34,166 bases of DNA from a virus: positions 1 through 34,166 of the IMG/VR virus record IMGVR_UViG_3300021961_000322; one strand, written 5' to 3'. Shown here piece by piece: positions 15,487 to 24,809 of this stretch; position 1 is the first letter of the stretch, and each line of letters begins with the position of its first letter. The position numbers were made by a program, and so were the translations under genes. A model generated the notes under the pieces. That model was not told where the DNA came from and searched no databases. It worked only from the letters and a program-made list of their open reading frames with translations.

Positions 15487-15684
15487 TTATCCTCTATTTG
15501 CAATTAAGAGTTGTAGCATATTTTTAATATCTGTTAATTCTTGTTTTACACTATTTATATCAGTTTCAAGTTCTTTCATTTTGTCTTTACTGTATCTTCT
15601 GGCTTTATATGCTGCCAACCCATCAAAGTCAGTGTTTACTACAGCAGAGCTAGACTTGTCACGTTGAATTTTCGTTTCATCCAT
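15487..15684 (-). CDS. Small coiled-coil protein before the S74 fibre
   Basis: The 65-residue product has a polar N-terminus with a short segment AAYKARRYSKDKM, followed by a helical heptad run (LETDINSVKQELTDIKNMLQ) to near the end. It lies between the 740-residue structural protein and the 676-residue fibre, two bases before the latter's ATG, and contains a late promoter for the fibre within its coding sequence. Small proteins of this type are common at this place in marine T4-like phages. The function is unknown; oligomerisation or fibre attachment is possible. Confidence 0.75.
   Translation of the reverse strand: MDETKIQRDKSSSAVVNTDFDGLAAYKARRYSKDKMKELETDINSVKQELTDIKNMLQLLIANRG
15552..15559 (-). 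promoter_or_regulatory. T4-type late promoter inside the 65-residue gene
   Basis: An exact TATAAATA on the coding strand lies within the small coiled-coil gene. By T4 spacing transcription would start near 15546 and give a leader of about 62 bases for the 676-residue fibre. Confidence 0.6.
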
Positions 15685-15688
15685 GAGA

Positions 15689-17911
15689 TTATGCCATAAG
15701 TGCTAAAGCACGCATACTGTTTACTGTTGGAACATAGTAGGAATCCACACTGGTCATCACAATCTTCACTGCAAACACACTGAATTGAGTGAAAGTTGAA
15801 CCGTTAGCCACATATTCAAACACACCTGAGCTGTTCAATCCACCCACTACAGTGCTTTCATCATGACCATTTTTGTCAAACTTGTACACCAATTCACCTG
15901 CTCCTAGACTGTTGCTGGCTGCACTCTTAATCATTTGTGTCCAAGGCCGATTCTTAGGTTCTGTGGTATCACCCACACCTAGAAGTTTTCCGTACACAAT
16001 CACATCTGTGCCAGCTGGAATATCGGCATCCAAGAACACCATTAAATCATCTGCTTCACCACCAGTTGGAAGTGACACGAAACGTGTATGATATTTTGCA
16101 TTACCCTTCACATCAGTTGCTTCATAATCCACGGTGATGATGTCATCAGTTCCAGAGACAGCAGCATTAGCTGTCAATGTGATGCTATCACGTGCAGTGA
16201 CCGCACGTACCACACCTATAACCTTACCTTCAGAGTTACGAAGCACTGCACCTGGGATTACTTGGTCAATGAACGCAGTTTCATCACCGGATGTTTTGCC
16301 GGTAATAGTTGTGCTACCAGTGCTAAATGTAGATGTGCCTGACAATGTTCTTCTGGTGCTACGAATCACATTTTCATAACCTACAATTTGTGATTTTGTG
16401 ATGTCAACCACAGGTGAAATATTGGAATTGCTAGTTGAGAAATTTACTTTCACCATTACAGAACCTTCTGTATCGTCCGTGATGTTCAATCCCCCAGCCA
16501 GTGTTTCATATGAATGTGAGTACACAGTTTTTTCTTCACCCAATGTAAAGACACCTTCTTTCTTCATGGGTGTATATGATGCTGGATCCACTTCAGATGA
16601 ATTGTAGATTTTATGTTCAAATGATACAGCTGAGTCATTGTACTCAATGTATGAGATGCCAGGTGCCAAACGATGTAGAAGTTTTCCTTCAACATTATCT
16701 TCATATGGTTCTAATGAAATGATGGCAGTACCTGAGCTTGATGCCGCTGATGTTCTCTTGATTGTTATAGTTTCACCGTCACTGAAGGTACCAGAAACAA
16801 TTTCCACATGAGCCACTTTGTTGTAACGGTCAAAGTTTAACACAGTTCCTGTTGCACTGCTGGTTACACCTGTGAGAGTGTCACCCACCAATACTTCAGT
16901 TGAGTTGGAAGAAATGCCAAGATAATCAATCTTCTTGTTCTTTAAAATCAATGTTCCACTTGATACATTGAAGTTGGCACGATACACCGTGAACTTCATG
17001 TCTGCTGATTCTGAGACGGTCCAATTCACGCTGTTGCTTGAAATGTACAACCGACCAGCAGCGGGTTGTTTGTCAATTTTTTCTTCTGTACCAATTTTGT
17101 TTTGTCCAAGAACTGCTGTCCAAATTTCATATCCTTCACGACCACCGGCAGGCAATAGAACTACAGCATATTCTTCATTGTTCTTCAAGTACACAGGAGA
17201 TTCAAATGTGAATTGTGTTGGTGCCTCAGCATCAGAGGACACATTCACATCTTTAGGATATAATGTTACTGTGCTGAAGGGAAGAATTTCTGTTCCAGGA
17301 TTTCCATTGGTTGTGGTTCGAATTTGTAATGTAATGGGTACATTGGCCACAGAAGGCTTCGTCTTGAAGAATACATCAATCTTGGTGATGAAGATACCAT
17401 TGTTTTGCCCAGACACGAAGAAAGTTTGAGCAACTGGATCTTTGAATGATGTTGTAGATGGATTGACTGTTACAGTACGTTCTACAGATAATTCTCTGGG
17501 TGATGTTGAACGTGCAAATGTGATGTTAGGTGCACGTGTGGATCCTATCTTACCTGTGTCATAAGTGATAGCACCCTTAGATGTGTAGGAGGTAATAGCC
17601 ACACAATCTGTTTCAGCTGTAGGATTTGAAGGATGATTAATCAATGTGAACAGACGAGTTCCTGTCTTGAATGTTTCAGCAGGAATACGAAATACACCAG
17701 ATATTTCACCGTTGTTATCAGTTACAAGATTTCCTCCAAACACTGTAGCAGTTATGTTACGGCAGTGGTCGGTGACAAGTTGTCCGTCAAAGAAAGGATA
17801 CACCCGAGTGTTTGGCTTCAATCCTTTGGCATTGAAGTTCACTGTGGCACTACGCATATAGCTTAGTGGTTCATCAGCAGGTGCTTGTAAATTTGGTGGA
17901 TTAATGGACAT
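15689..17911 (-). CDS. Large virion structural protein (740 residues)
   Basis: The N-terminal ~100 residues contain ATVNFNAKGLKPNTRVYPFF and VFRIPAETFKTGTRLFTL, a beta-rich module widespread in large structural proteins of marine myoviruses. Next come DPVAQTFFVSGQNNGIFITK and VDVFFKTKPSVANVPITLQI-type sequence (about residues 158-200), typical of proteins that accompany DUF4815 proteins. Residues about 340-400 carry a TSSATGTV/FSDGETITI module similar to that in gp13. No enzymatic motif is visible. The gene follows the 1402-residue DUF4815 gene by 12 bases, with an AGGA site before the ATG. It probably forms a peripheral baseplate or fibre-base structure replacing T4 gp9-gp12. Confidence 0.85.
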   Translation of the reverse strand: MSINPPNLQAPADEPLSYMRSATVNFNAKGLKPNTRVYPFFDGQLVTDHCRNITATVFGGNLVTDNNGEISGVFRIPAETFKTGTRLFTLINHPSNPTAETDCVAITSYTSKGAITYDTGKIGSTRAPNITFARSTSPRELSVERTVTVNPSTTSFKDPVAQTFFVSGQNNGIFITKIDVFFKTKPSVANVPITLQIRTTTNGNPGTEILPFSTVTLYPKDVNVSSDAEAPTQFTFESPVYLKNNEEYAVVLLPAGGREGYEIWTAVLGQNKIGTEEKIDKQPAAGRLYISSNSVNWTVSESADMKFTVYRANFNVSSGTLILKNKKIDYLGISSNSTEVLVGDTLTGVTSSATGTVLNFDRYNKVAHVEIVSGTFSDGETITIKRTSAASSSGTAIISLEPYEDNVEGKLLHRLAPGISYIEYNDSAVSFEHKIYNSSEVDPASYTPMKKEGVFTLGEEKTVYSHSYETLAGGLNITDDTEGSVMVKVNFSTSNSNISPVVDITKSQIVGYENVIRSTRRTLSGTSTFSTGSTTITGKTSGDETAFIDQVIPGAVLRNSEGKVIGVVRAVTARDSITLTANAAVSGTDDIITVDYEATDVKGNAKYHTRFVSLPTGGEADDLMVFLDADIPAGTDVIVYGKLLGVGDTTEPKNRPWTQMIKSAASNSLGAGELVYKFDKNGHDESTVVGGLNSSGVFEYVANGSTFTQFSVFAVKIVMTSVDSYYVPTVNSMRALALMA

Positions 17912-17923
17912 AATAATTCCTAA

Positions 17924-20900
17924 TTAAATTGCGTTAACGTCTTGGAAACCAAATGATGATATTGGTTCTATTTCACCACCCTTCCATGCCATGCCACCGC
18001 CGTACACTGAAGCTGGGTCACGTCCAGTTGCACCGCCGCCGCCTCCTCCATATACAGGAGGTGTTTCTTCAGGTGGTGCTGGAGAATCCAATGGCAAGAA
18101 CACTGGGAATCCTTCATCAATGATGGTGGGTGTCACTGAGATGATGGCTGGAGGACCTAGAGCGCCGCCCACACTATCAATCTTGATGGGTTTCAAGTTC
18201 CAATTTTGTTCCACGAACACAGGAACCACAGGTTTTTCTTTCTTCACTGGAGGTGGGGGAGGTGGAGGAGGAAGTACTTCTTCGTATATGATAATTGGCA
18301 TTGGAATTTTTACTTCCACAATTTTTTCAACTTCACGAATTACTTCCACTTGTTTTTCAACTTCCTTGATGATGACTTCAGTGTTGTAGTGATTGATGAT
18401 TTGTGGTTGTGTTCTGTGTTCATACCAGATATCTTCAGCAGGAATTAAACCAATGCTACCTTCATATCCATACACAACATTATTGGTCACGGATACTGAT
18501 TCAGATGCATAAGGGTTTTCTGTGAACACCACGTGTTCATAAGGTAATGTTGCAATTTCACCATCAGCAGGGTAACTCACCAAGTCTGGACGGAAATCGG
18601 CAGCAAGAATGGCTGTTGTGATGCCTGTGTATGTAATTAATCCTGTGGTGCTAGTTGTAGTACCGGTCACTGTGTAGGCTGTGTTGGCTACGAAAGTGCC
18701 TGTGCAATTCACAAGATATAAACGAATCCACTTGTAATTTCCACCACGTGCAATTTCTACACGATGTTCAACTTCACCTGTTGCACCTGATGTGGCTTGA
18801 CTTACAGTTTCACCAATACCGAAGTTGGTGGCACCAACTGTTTGACGAACAACAATCTTGGCATCTGTTGGAGCTAACAATATACTACTGGTGCTAGCCA
18901 CTTCTAAATCAATTGGGTCGGCATCTAAGCGAGGAGAAAGCACGCCTTGATAAATTAAACAATCATTGGTTTCATTGTTCAAGTTGATTTTTTCAGCTCT
19001 ATCAAATGAATCTACTAGAACACCGTTCTTGAATCGTTCTTCACCTGTGTCATTATATATCAAAGCATTGATGGTCTTTTGTTCCAAGAAAGAAAGTTTT
19101 GTGAATTCTTCCAATGAACCCAGACGCTTTTCAATGACACCAATGTCTGCCATGGTGTAACGGCGTTGTAAATCTGCCTTGCTGAAGCTAGATGCATTTA
19201 CAGGACGTCCAGCCAATTTTGCTGCCTTTGGTGATAGAGCAGGGAATGGAGGAAGTTGTAACACACCTAAATCCATGCAATTGCTTGGTAACTTAGGTGT
19301 TAATGGATTTTCAGATGCCAATCCTTGAACCACAGTGAAGTTGCCATCTGCGTCCAACACCACTCTGTCAATACGGGGAAGATTCCATTCAACATCAGTG
19401 ATGAATTCTTCTTGTGGATGAGGAATGTAGAATGGTGTGAATCCTGTGTATGCCTTGGTTGATGCTGTGTATCCAATGGGATTGATGTTGGAAGATGTCA
19501 ATGTAGTTGTGGATGTTGCCACGTTGGCTACAGTGACACGGAAATCTACACAATCACGCATTTCATATTTCTTACCATTGGATGCCATGTAAACAGGCAT
19601 CTTGTGCCAATCTATTTGTGTAGATGTTGGGCTACTACCTTGTGCAGGCAATGGATATGAATCTACATTGAAGAAGGCGCCAGCACTATGAACAAAATGG
19701 TCCACACGAACAACATATCTACGTTCTTCTAAGAATCCTCCATCAATGGTTCCTAGATTGTAGTGGCTGTCTGTTTGGCCATTTTTAATTCTAAATTGTC
19801 CTGTGTAGTCATCGCCTGAAGTGTTGATGGTGGCCCAGCTTGTTTCCACATCTCCTGCCTTCACATAATCCACAGCGTAAATGTCATACAATCCAAGTGA
19901 AGCGGGTGTTGTGAATCTCTTAGCTACCACATCCCAGTTAGGATGAGCAACACGTAATGGTGTAGAGCTAGTTGTGGTAATGGATGCAGCAGAATTGCCA
20001 GTTAATACTACAATAGGTCCAGTAGATGTTCCATCATTTCTTGCTGTTACAGAAGAAACAGTACCAAGCAACGCATTGGCACTAGTGTAAATTTTGCTAC
20101 CAACTGGACAATCTTCGGTTGTAATGTCCACAGAAGCATTATATGAGAAGGCAATGTTTGCACTTCCTGTGGATGCTGTTGCTGTTAAGTAGGTACCAGA
20201 ACTTACATATCCTAACTTCTTGGTTGTTTGAATACGAACATATCGGTCGTTACTCAACGTTTTTGTTCGTGGGGTAACATCAGAACGAGAAACAGAAGCC
20301 AACACAGACACAGTAGGACTTCCAGTTAAACTACCTGGAGTATAGATGTTGAAGTTGATGGTGTTGGTACCAGGTGTAACTGTTGTATTGGCGCCCACCA
20401 TGTTGATAACTTGTCCCGCTGTGTAAATGGTGCTACCTGTGCTAATAGTAGTTTCAGCAATAACTATGAATTCTGTTAGAATTGTTGCATTGGTTGATGT
20501 CGTGAATGCAAAGTTTTCATCACCTGAAACGCTAACAGAAGCAGAACCGTTGGCTGCTACTGCTACAGAAGTGAAATGTTTTCTGTAGACAAATGAATTG
20601 TCTAGTGTGTTAGGTTGTAATGTTTTAACGTAATCGTAAGTGGTAGGAATAATGTAAGGTGCAAATGAACTTTCTTTCAATACAGCAGGTGTATCAGCTA
20701 CGTCTGCATGGAAATCTTTTGAAGCATTATCAAAATAAATGCCACGAATATCACTTACACTGCCACCTGTCATTTCAATATCATAAAGATATACACGATA
20801 ACGTGCGGTTGCAGAACCTGATGTTCCTGAAATGTATTCTACAGTGGCAATACGAGCAGTACCTATTTCTGAACCTGGAGCTGATGTTGATGAGTAAGTA

Positions 20901-22132
20901 CCTGCTGTTACTGCACCTGCTGCGGCGCCACGTAATGATACCAATGATCCATTAGAAGGAATGTTACCACACATTTCATCTACAATCAAATAGTTTCCAT
21001 ATGCAGTAGATAAACGAACAGCGGTTCTTTCATTGGTGTCTGTAGGCTTTACAACATCAAGATATTTTGTGGCAAACAATTCATATTCAAATCCACGAAC
21101 ATATGCCTTACCTGGTTCCACACCAAGAGCAAGTTTTCCATTGTCGCCACCTTGTCCTGATGTGTAGACACCATCTGTGTCATCATCCACTAAGTGTTCA
21201 CGAATATGATAGTTGAATGGACGCACAACATAATCACCTGATTCATCATAGGTTCTACGTGCCAAAGTTTTATTTAATTCAGCATATTGTGTTCTATCAT
21301 ATCTACGACTGATGGCACCTGCACTTACTTCGTAAAGTACGAAGAAACCTTCTACTGTTTCATTGATGGGATAAGCTACAAGTTCTGTAGATAATTTGAA
21401 ACGGTCAGCACCAGGTGCGGTATAGTTGAAGGCACCTTGTGCTGGATCCAACAATGTTTCGTCATCATCAGATGTGATGACTTCTTCAGATACTAAAAAT
21501 CCTACTTTTTTGCTTGGTGTTTCGCTATATTTTTCTAATACAATGGTTTGTGCGTAGTGACGAATGAAGTAACCGTTGGCATACACAACACCATCACCCA
21601 CAGAGAATAAAGAACCTTTAGTCACAGGTGTTTGTGAAGCATCTGCAATAATGACTGTTATGTTTTCATCATCATCTTGTGTTAATACTTCATCGGCAGC
21701 AAATGTTTCAGTGGTTCCTGAATCACCTTGTGAAACGTATTGTAGAAACAATGCCTTATACGTAGTGGTTTCACTACCAGTAGCAACTTTCTTCACAACA
21801 GCTTTCACGTTGTCATCAGCACCAACAAGAATTTTTCCTTCCAATGCTAGTAGAGCTGCATCGGTGATTTCTTGACCGGCTGTATCTGTATCTAAAATTT
21901 TAATAACATCAACACCAAAATTTGTGGATTCTGGGCAACCAGAAATAACAGAACCTTCCTTGAAGATGTTATCACCAAATCGTTTAATTTGGTCTTGAAG
22001 GATGGTTTGTAATTGTGTTAATTCACGAGCTTGTACAGCAAAACCAGGCTTGAACAAAACTCTGTGGAAGTTTTTGTCCAAATCAAAATCATCATAATAT
22101 GGATAGGTGTTGAGATTTAGCTTAGTGGCCAT
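17924..22132 (-). CDS. DUF4815-type giant virion structural protein
   Basis: This 1402-residue protein has the DUF4815 hallmark near its start: YPYYDDFDLDKNFHRVLFKP, then AVQARELTQLQTILQDQI and FGDNIFKEGSVISG at about residues 12-66. The long middle part is beta-rich and carries one TSGATGEV module. Near the C-terminus a charged segment with EVEKQVEVIREVEKIVEVKI could be a coiled coil. It is followed by eight consecutive prolines (about 1288-1295) and a Gly-rich end with six glycines. Family members are major baseplate-associated proteins in marine T4-like phages, whose exact position is not settled. The gene is located where T4 has genes 9 and 10, but I see no clear sequence similarity to those. 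Confidence 0.88.
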   Translation of the reverse strand: MATKLNLNTYPYYDDFDLDKNFHRVLFKPGFAVQARELTQLQTILQDQIKRFGDNIFKEGSVISGCPESTNFGVDVIKILDTDTAGQEITDAALLALEGKILVGADDNVKAVVKKVATGSETTTYKALFLQYVSQGDSGTTETFAADEVLTQDDDENITVIIADASQTPVTKGSLFSVGDGVVYANGYFIRHYAQTIVLEKYSETPSKKVGFLVSEEVITSDDDETLLDPAQGAFNYTAPGADRFKLSTELVAYPINETVEGFFVLYEVSAGAISRRYDRTQYAELNKTLARRTYDESGDYVVRPFNYHIREHLVDDDTDGVYTSGQGGDNGKLALGVEPGKAYVRGFEYELFATKYLDVVKPTDTNERTAVRLSTAYGNYLIVDEMCGNIPSNGSLVSLRGAAAGAVTAGTYSSTSAPGSEIGTARIATVEYISGTSGSATARYRVYLYDIEMTGGSVSDIRGIYFDNASKDFHADVADTPAVLKESSFAPYIIPTTYDYVKTLQPNTLDNSFVYRKHFTSVAVAANGSASVSVSGDENFAFTTSTNATILTEFIVIAETTISTGSTIYTAGQVINMVGANTTVTPGTNTINFNIYTPGSLTGSPTVSVLASVSRSDVTPRTKTLSNDRYVRIQTTKKLGYVSSGTYLTATASTGSANIAFSYNASVDITTEDCPVGSKIYTSANALLGTVSSVTARNDGTSTGPIVVLTGNSAASITTTSSTPLRVAHPNWDVVAKRFTTPASLGLYDIYAVDYVKAGDVETSWATINTSGDDYTGQFRIKNGQTDSHYNLGTIDGGFLEERRYVVRVDHFVHSAGAFFNVDSYPLPAQGSSPTSTQIDWHKMPVYMASNGKKYEMRDCVDFRVTVANVATSTTTLTSSNINPIGYTASTKAYTGFTPFYIPHPQEEFITDVEWNLPRIDRVVLDADGNFTVVQGLASENPLTPKLPSNCMDLGVLQLPPFPALSPKAAKLAGRPVNASSFSKADLQRRYTMADIGVIEKRLGSLEEFTKLSFLEQKTINALIYNDTGEERFKNGVLVDSFDRAEKINLNNETNDCLIYQGVLSPRLDADPIDLEVASTSSILLAPTDAKIVVRQTVGATNFGIGETVSQATSGATGEVEHRVEIARGGNYKWIRLYLVNCTGTFVANTAYTVTGTTTSTTGLITYTGITTAILAADFRPDLVSYPADGEIATLPYEHVVFTENPYASESVSVTNNVVYGYEGSIGLIPAEDIWYEHRTQPQIINHYNTEVIIKEVEKQVEVIREVEKIVEVKIPMPIIIYEEVLPPPPPPPPVKKEKPVVPVFVEQNWNLKPIKIDSVGGALGPPAIISVTPTIIDEGFPVFLPLDSPAPPEETPPVYGGGGGGATGRDPASVYGGGMAWKGGEIEPISSFGFQDVNAI

Positions 22133-22138
22133 GTGTTA

Positions 22139-24799
22139 TTAGAAGTTGATATACAATTTAAATGTTTCAGTTTGTTCAAGTTGTCGAACAAGAGGAGCGA
22201 TGTTGTTATAGTAGATAACTTCACCGGTTCTTTGAGAAATTTCTGGTTGTGTCAAAGAAGTGACGGTAAGACCAGATGTACCTGTCGTTGTGTTTTCTAG
22301 AACCGATTCTTCTGTGATATTATTTATCACAGGTAGCAGATAGATTACATCATCTTCTTCATTCACATACACAACAAGATATTTACCGTTACTATCTGTT
22401 GTTACAACATCATCAAGATGGTATTGTGTAGCATCAGGAACATTCAACACAAAACAGGCATTTCCTGTGTTAGATGAAAACAATGTTTCATTGTCAGCAG
22501 TTTTAATGTTCTTGATGATTCCATATTGACGGAAATCATTTTCCAAAAAGAAATCTTCTTGGAAATCTTCGATACTTACTGTAATGCCTAGAGTTGTAGC
22601 AAACAATTCTTGTGGAATGTTGGAACCATGTCCGCCTTGTGGAGAAATGACAGCTCGAAGTTCTCCGTTGGTTCCATCTCCATTAATTGTCAATTCAGCA
22701 AACGTGTATCCTTGACCACGGTCCGTGATGGTCACAGCGGTGATTTCACCATCAACTACAGTGAGTTCAGCAGCAGCACCTTCACCATCTCCATTGATGT
22801 TCACAGTGGTTGTAGCATCGACATATCCTGTGCCTCCATCTACAATTTCAATGAAGTCAATTTGTCCGTTTGTGGCAACGGCATATCCTGCCACGTTTTG
22901 ATTGATGATGTTGGGAAGGTCTGTTGTTTCAATGGTGACAGAACCTGAGGCACCCGTGCCTCCTCCCCCAAGAATCAATACGAAAGCAAAACTATACCCA
23001 GAACCACCGTTTGTTAAATTCAATTCAGTAACTAAACCACTACCAACTACAGCAGATGCTTCAGCTCCTACACCATCACCCACAATGATGACAGAAGGTG
23101 TTGTTGTGTAACCTGACCCTTGGTCTTCTAAGATGATTTCACTGATAGTACCGTTATGGTCAAATCGTGTGGATGTACCATAGAACTTCACAGGAATGTA
23201 ATCGGCTGTTAAAAACTTCACACGGTCGGCGGCAGGTACTTCATACAACAATTGCCAAATGTATCCATCTGATAACGTCTTGGGGCCCACTTCCGAGAAA
23301 GTTGGCTTCACAGTAGATGGATTACCATTGTTATTACTTAAACACTTATAAATTCTGAAATTGTCGGAGTTGAATACATAGAAATCCAAATCAGACATAT
23401 CTATTGTATCATCATATTGGTCATACACGGTATCTGTTGTCCAATCAATTCTATCTGCCATCAAGGTTACATCACTTGGATTTACTTTCTTCACACCTAA
23501 AATGTTCCGTTTAATGGAAGAATCATCTGCACGTGCATCTACAGGAGTTGGCGGTGTGGGTTCATTAGCCCATTCCGTTGGTCGTGATAGAAACACATAG
23601 AAATAATCGTGAGGATTTGGATAATTTGTAAGTGTGAAAGTATTGATGGTAACTGTTTGGTCCAAAGGACCTGTCAACGTCATGTCCCCTAATTCAAAAT
23701 CAGGTTTGATGTTGATGGCTGTACCTGCTTCTGCATTAGCCAATGTTGTAGCCAACTGAAATGTGTTGTTGGTTAATTTAATGATATAGTAATGAGTGGT
23801 GTCTGTCAACGTTGAAATGCTTCCTCCATCTTCTGTGAAGATGACTTCTTGACCGGTTACAAAACCGTGAGAAGCAATATACAACGTGTTATCAAGGCGT
23901 AAAAATGCTTGATAACTGTTTCCAGTACCAGTTAAATTGATTGCTGACCCACCAGATGTCAATGACAACTGAAAAGTGTCAGTTGTGGCATTCACAACAT
24001 AGTATTCATTGTTATTGGTTAATCCTCCAATGGCAGTACCACCGTTGGAATAATATGTTACTATATCGTCATCAGATAAACCATGATTCAATGATGTGAT
24101 GGTTTCTGTGCTTATATCAACACCTGTAGTAGGAACTGTGATGCCATGTAAATTCACAAGTTGTGTATCTACCGCAGCACCGTCAAAATATTCTTCCATC
24201 AACACCAATTGAAATGCTGACCCTGATGGAGATCCATCAAGGTTGATAGCTGTGGGTGTTGAAGCAATGGCATATGCTCTACTTGTAGCCAACTTAATGG
24301 TATCTTCATCAATAAAAATCACATAGTAAGATACTGCATTCACCATGTTGGTGATGCCAGTTGTGGCACCATTTTCAAAGTACAGCACTTGGTCACCTTC
24401 ATTGAATCCATGGTCAACATAGGTGATGGTATCTTCACTGGTGTTTATTGCCGTGTCAGCAAATTGAATACCACGAAAGGTCAATGTTGTCACTTCTTCA
24501 CCCGTGGGTGTTAGAAGTTCTATGCTGGTGCCATTCGTTGCAATATAATCTTCAGTTAAGATTTTATCACCATCAACGTACACCTCCACTCTGCCTGGGG
24601 TGTATGCCAAAGTTTTACCCTTGACATCTTCCCCAGAGAAAGTGGTGTCACCAGCCGCTGCCGAATAGGTATACATTGTTGTATCTAGTGTATTCAGAGT
24701 GTTCAACTCTCCACTAGGAACATTTAATGTATTTACAATATCTCGGTGAAAACTGCGTGCTAGTTCCGTCCGGAACCTAATCGGCAATAAAGCTGGCAT
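22139..24799 (-). CDS. 8: Baseplate wedge protein gp8, enlarged by repeat insertions
   Basis: Landmarks of T4 gp8 (334 residues) are present but spread over 886 residues. The N-terminal helix is PIRFRTELARSFHRDIVNTL; the core has YFYVFLSRPTEWANEP and PTPVDA (about 399-422), FRIYKCLSNNNGNP (481-494) and LSDGYIWQLLYEVPAADRVK (509-528); the C-terminus has GEVIYYNNIAPLVRQLEQTE. Between the helix and the core lie three repeats of HGF-type modules (about 122-367). After the core lie GSGYT-type repeats (about 558-720). gp8 forms part of the wedge and contacts gp7 and gp10 in T4. The insertions probably form additional domains on the baseplate surface. The stop lies six bases before the start of the DUF4815 gene. 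Confidence 0.9.
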   Translation of the reverse strand: MPALLPIRFRTELARSFHRDIVNTLNVPSGELNTLNTLDTTMYTYSAAAGDTTFSGEDVKGKTLAYTPGRVEVYVDGDKILTEDYIATNGTSIELLTPTGEEVTTLTFRGIQFADTAINTSEDTITYVDHGFNEGDQVLYFENGATTGITNMVNAVSYYVIFIDEDTIKLATSRAYAIASTPTAINLDGSPSGSAFQLVLMEEYFDGAAVDTQLVNLHGITVPTTGVDISTETITSLNHGLSDDDIVTYYSNGGTAIGGLTNNNEYYVVNATTDTFQLSLTSGGSAINLTGTGNSYQAFLRLDNTLYIASHGFVTGQEVIFTEDGGSISTLTDTTHYYIIKLTNNTFQLATTLANAEAGTAINIKPDFELGDMTLTGPLDQTVTINTFTLTNYPNPHDYFYVFLSRPTEWANEPTPPTPVDARADDSSIKRNILGVKKVNPSDVTLMADRIDWTTDTVYDQYDDTIDMSDLDFYVFNSDNFRIYKCLSNNNGNPSTVKPTFSEVGPKTLSDGYIWQLLYEVPAADRVKFLTADYIPVKFYGTSTRFDHNGTISEIILEDQGSGYTTTPSVIIVGDGVGAEASAVVGSGLVTELNLTNGGSGYSFAFVLILGGGGTGASGSVTIETTDLPNIINQNVAGYAVATNGQIDFIEIVDGGTGYVDATTTVNINGDGEGAAAELTVVDGEITAVTITDRGQGYTFAELTINGDGTNGELRAVISPQGGHGSNIPQELFATTLGITVSIEDFQEDFFLENDFRQYGIIKNIKTADNETLFSSNTGNACFVLNVPDATQYHLDDVVTTDSNGKYLVVYVNEEDDVIYLLPVINNITEESVLENTTTGTSGLTVTSLTQPEISQRTGEVIYYNNIAPLVRQLEQTETFKLYINF
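22640..23128 (-). repeat. GSGYT-type repeats in gp8
   Basis: Units follow the pattern GG/QG-S/T/Q-GY, then V-x-I-x-GDG-x-GAEA, then a short G-V/I-T-x-V/L segment, for example DQGSGYTTTPSVIIVGDG and DGGTGYVDATTTVNINGDG. At least four units are visible. The same repeat type occurs in the gp7-like protein. Confidence 0.75.
23699..24436 (-). repeat. Three HGF-type repeats inserted in gp8
   Basis: The units cover about residues 122-190, 231-293 and 303-367. Each has an HG-F/L step (for example DTITYVDHGFNEGDQVLYF), a YYV/YYI strand, a TF-x-L or TI-x-L strand and an AIN-L/I end. T4 gp8 has no counterpart. Confidence 0.8.
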
Positions 24800-24809
24800 T
24801 AGTTTTTAA

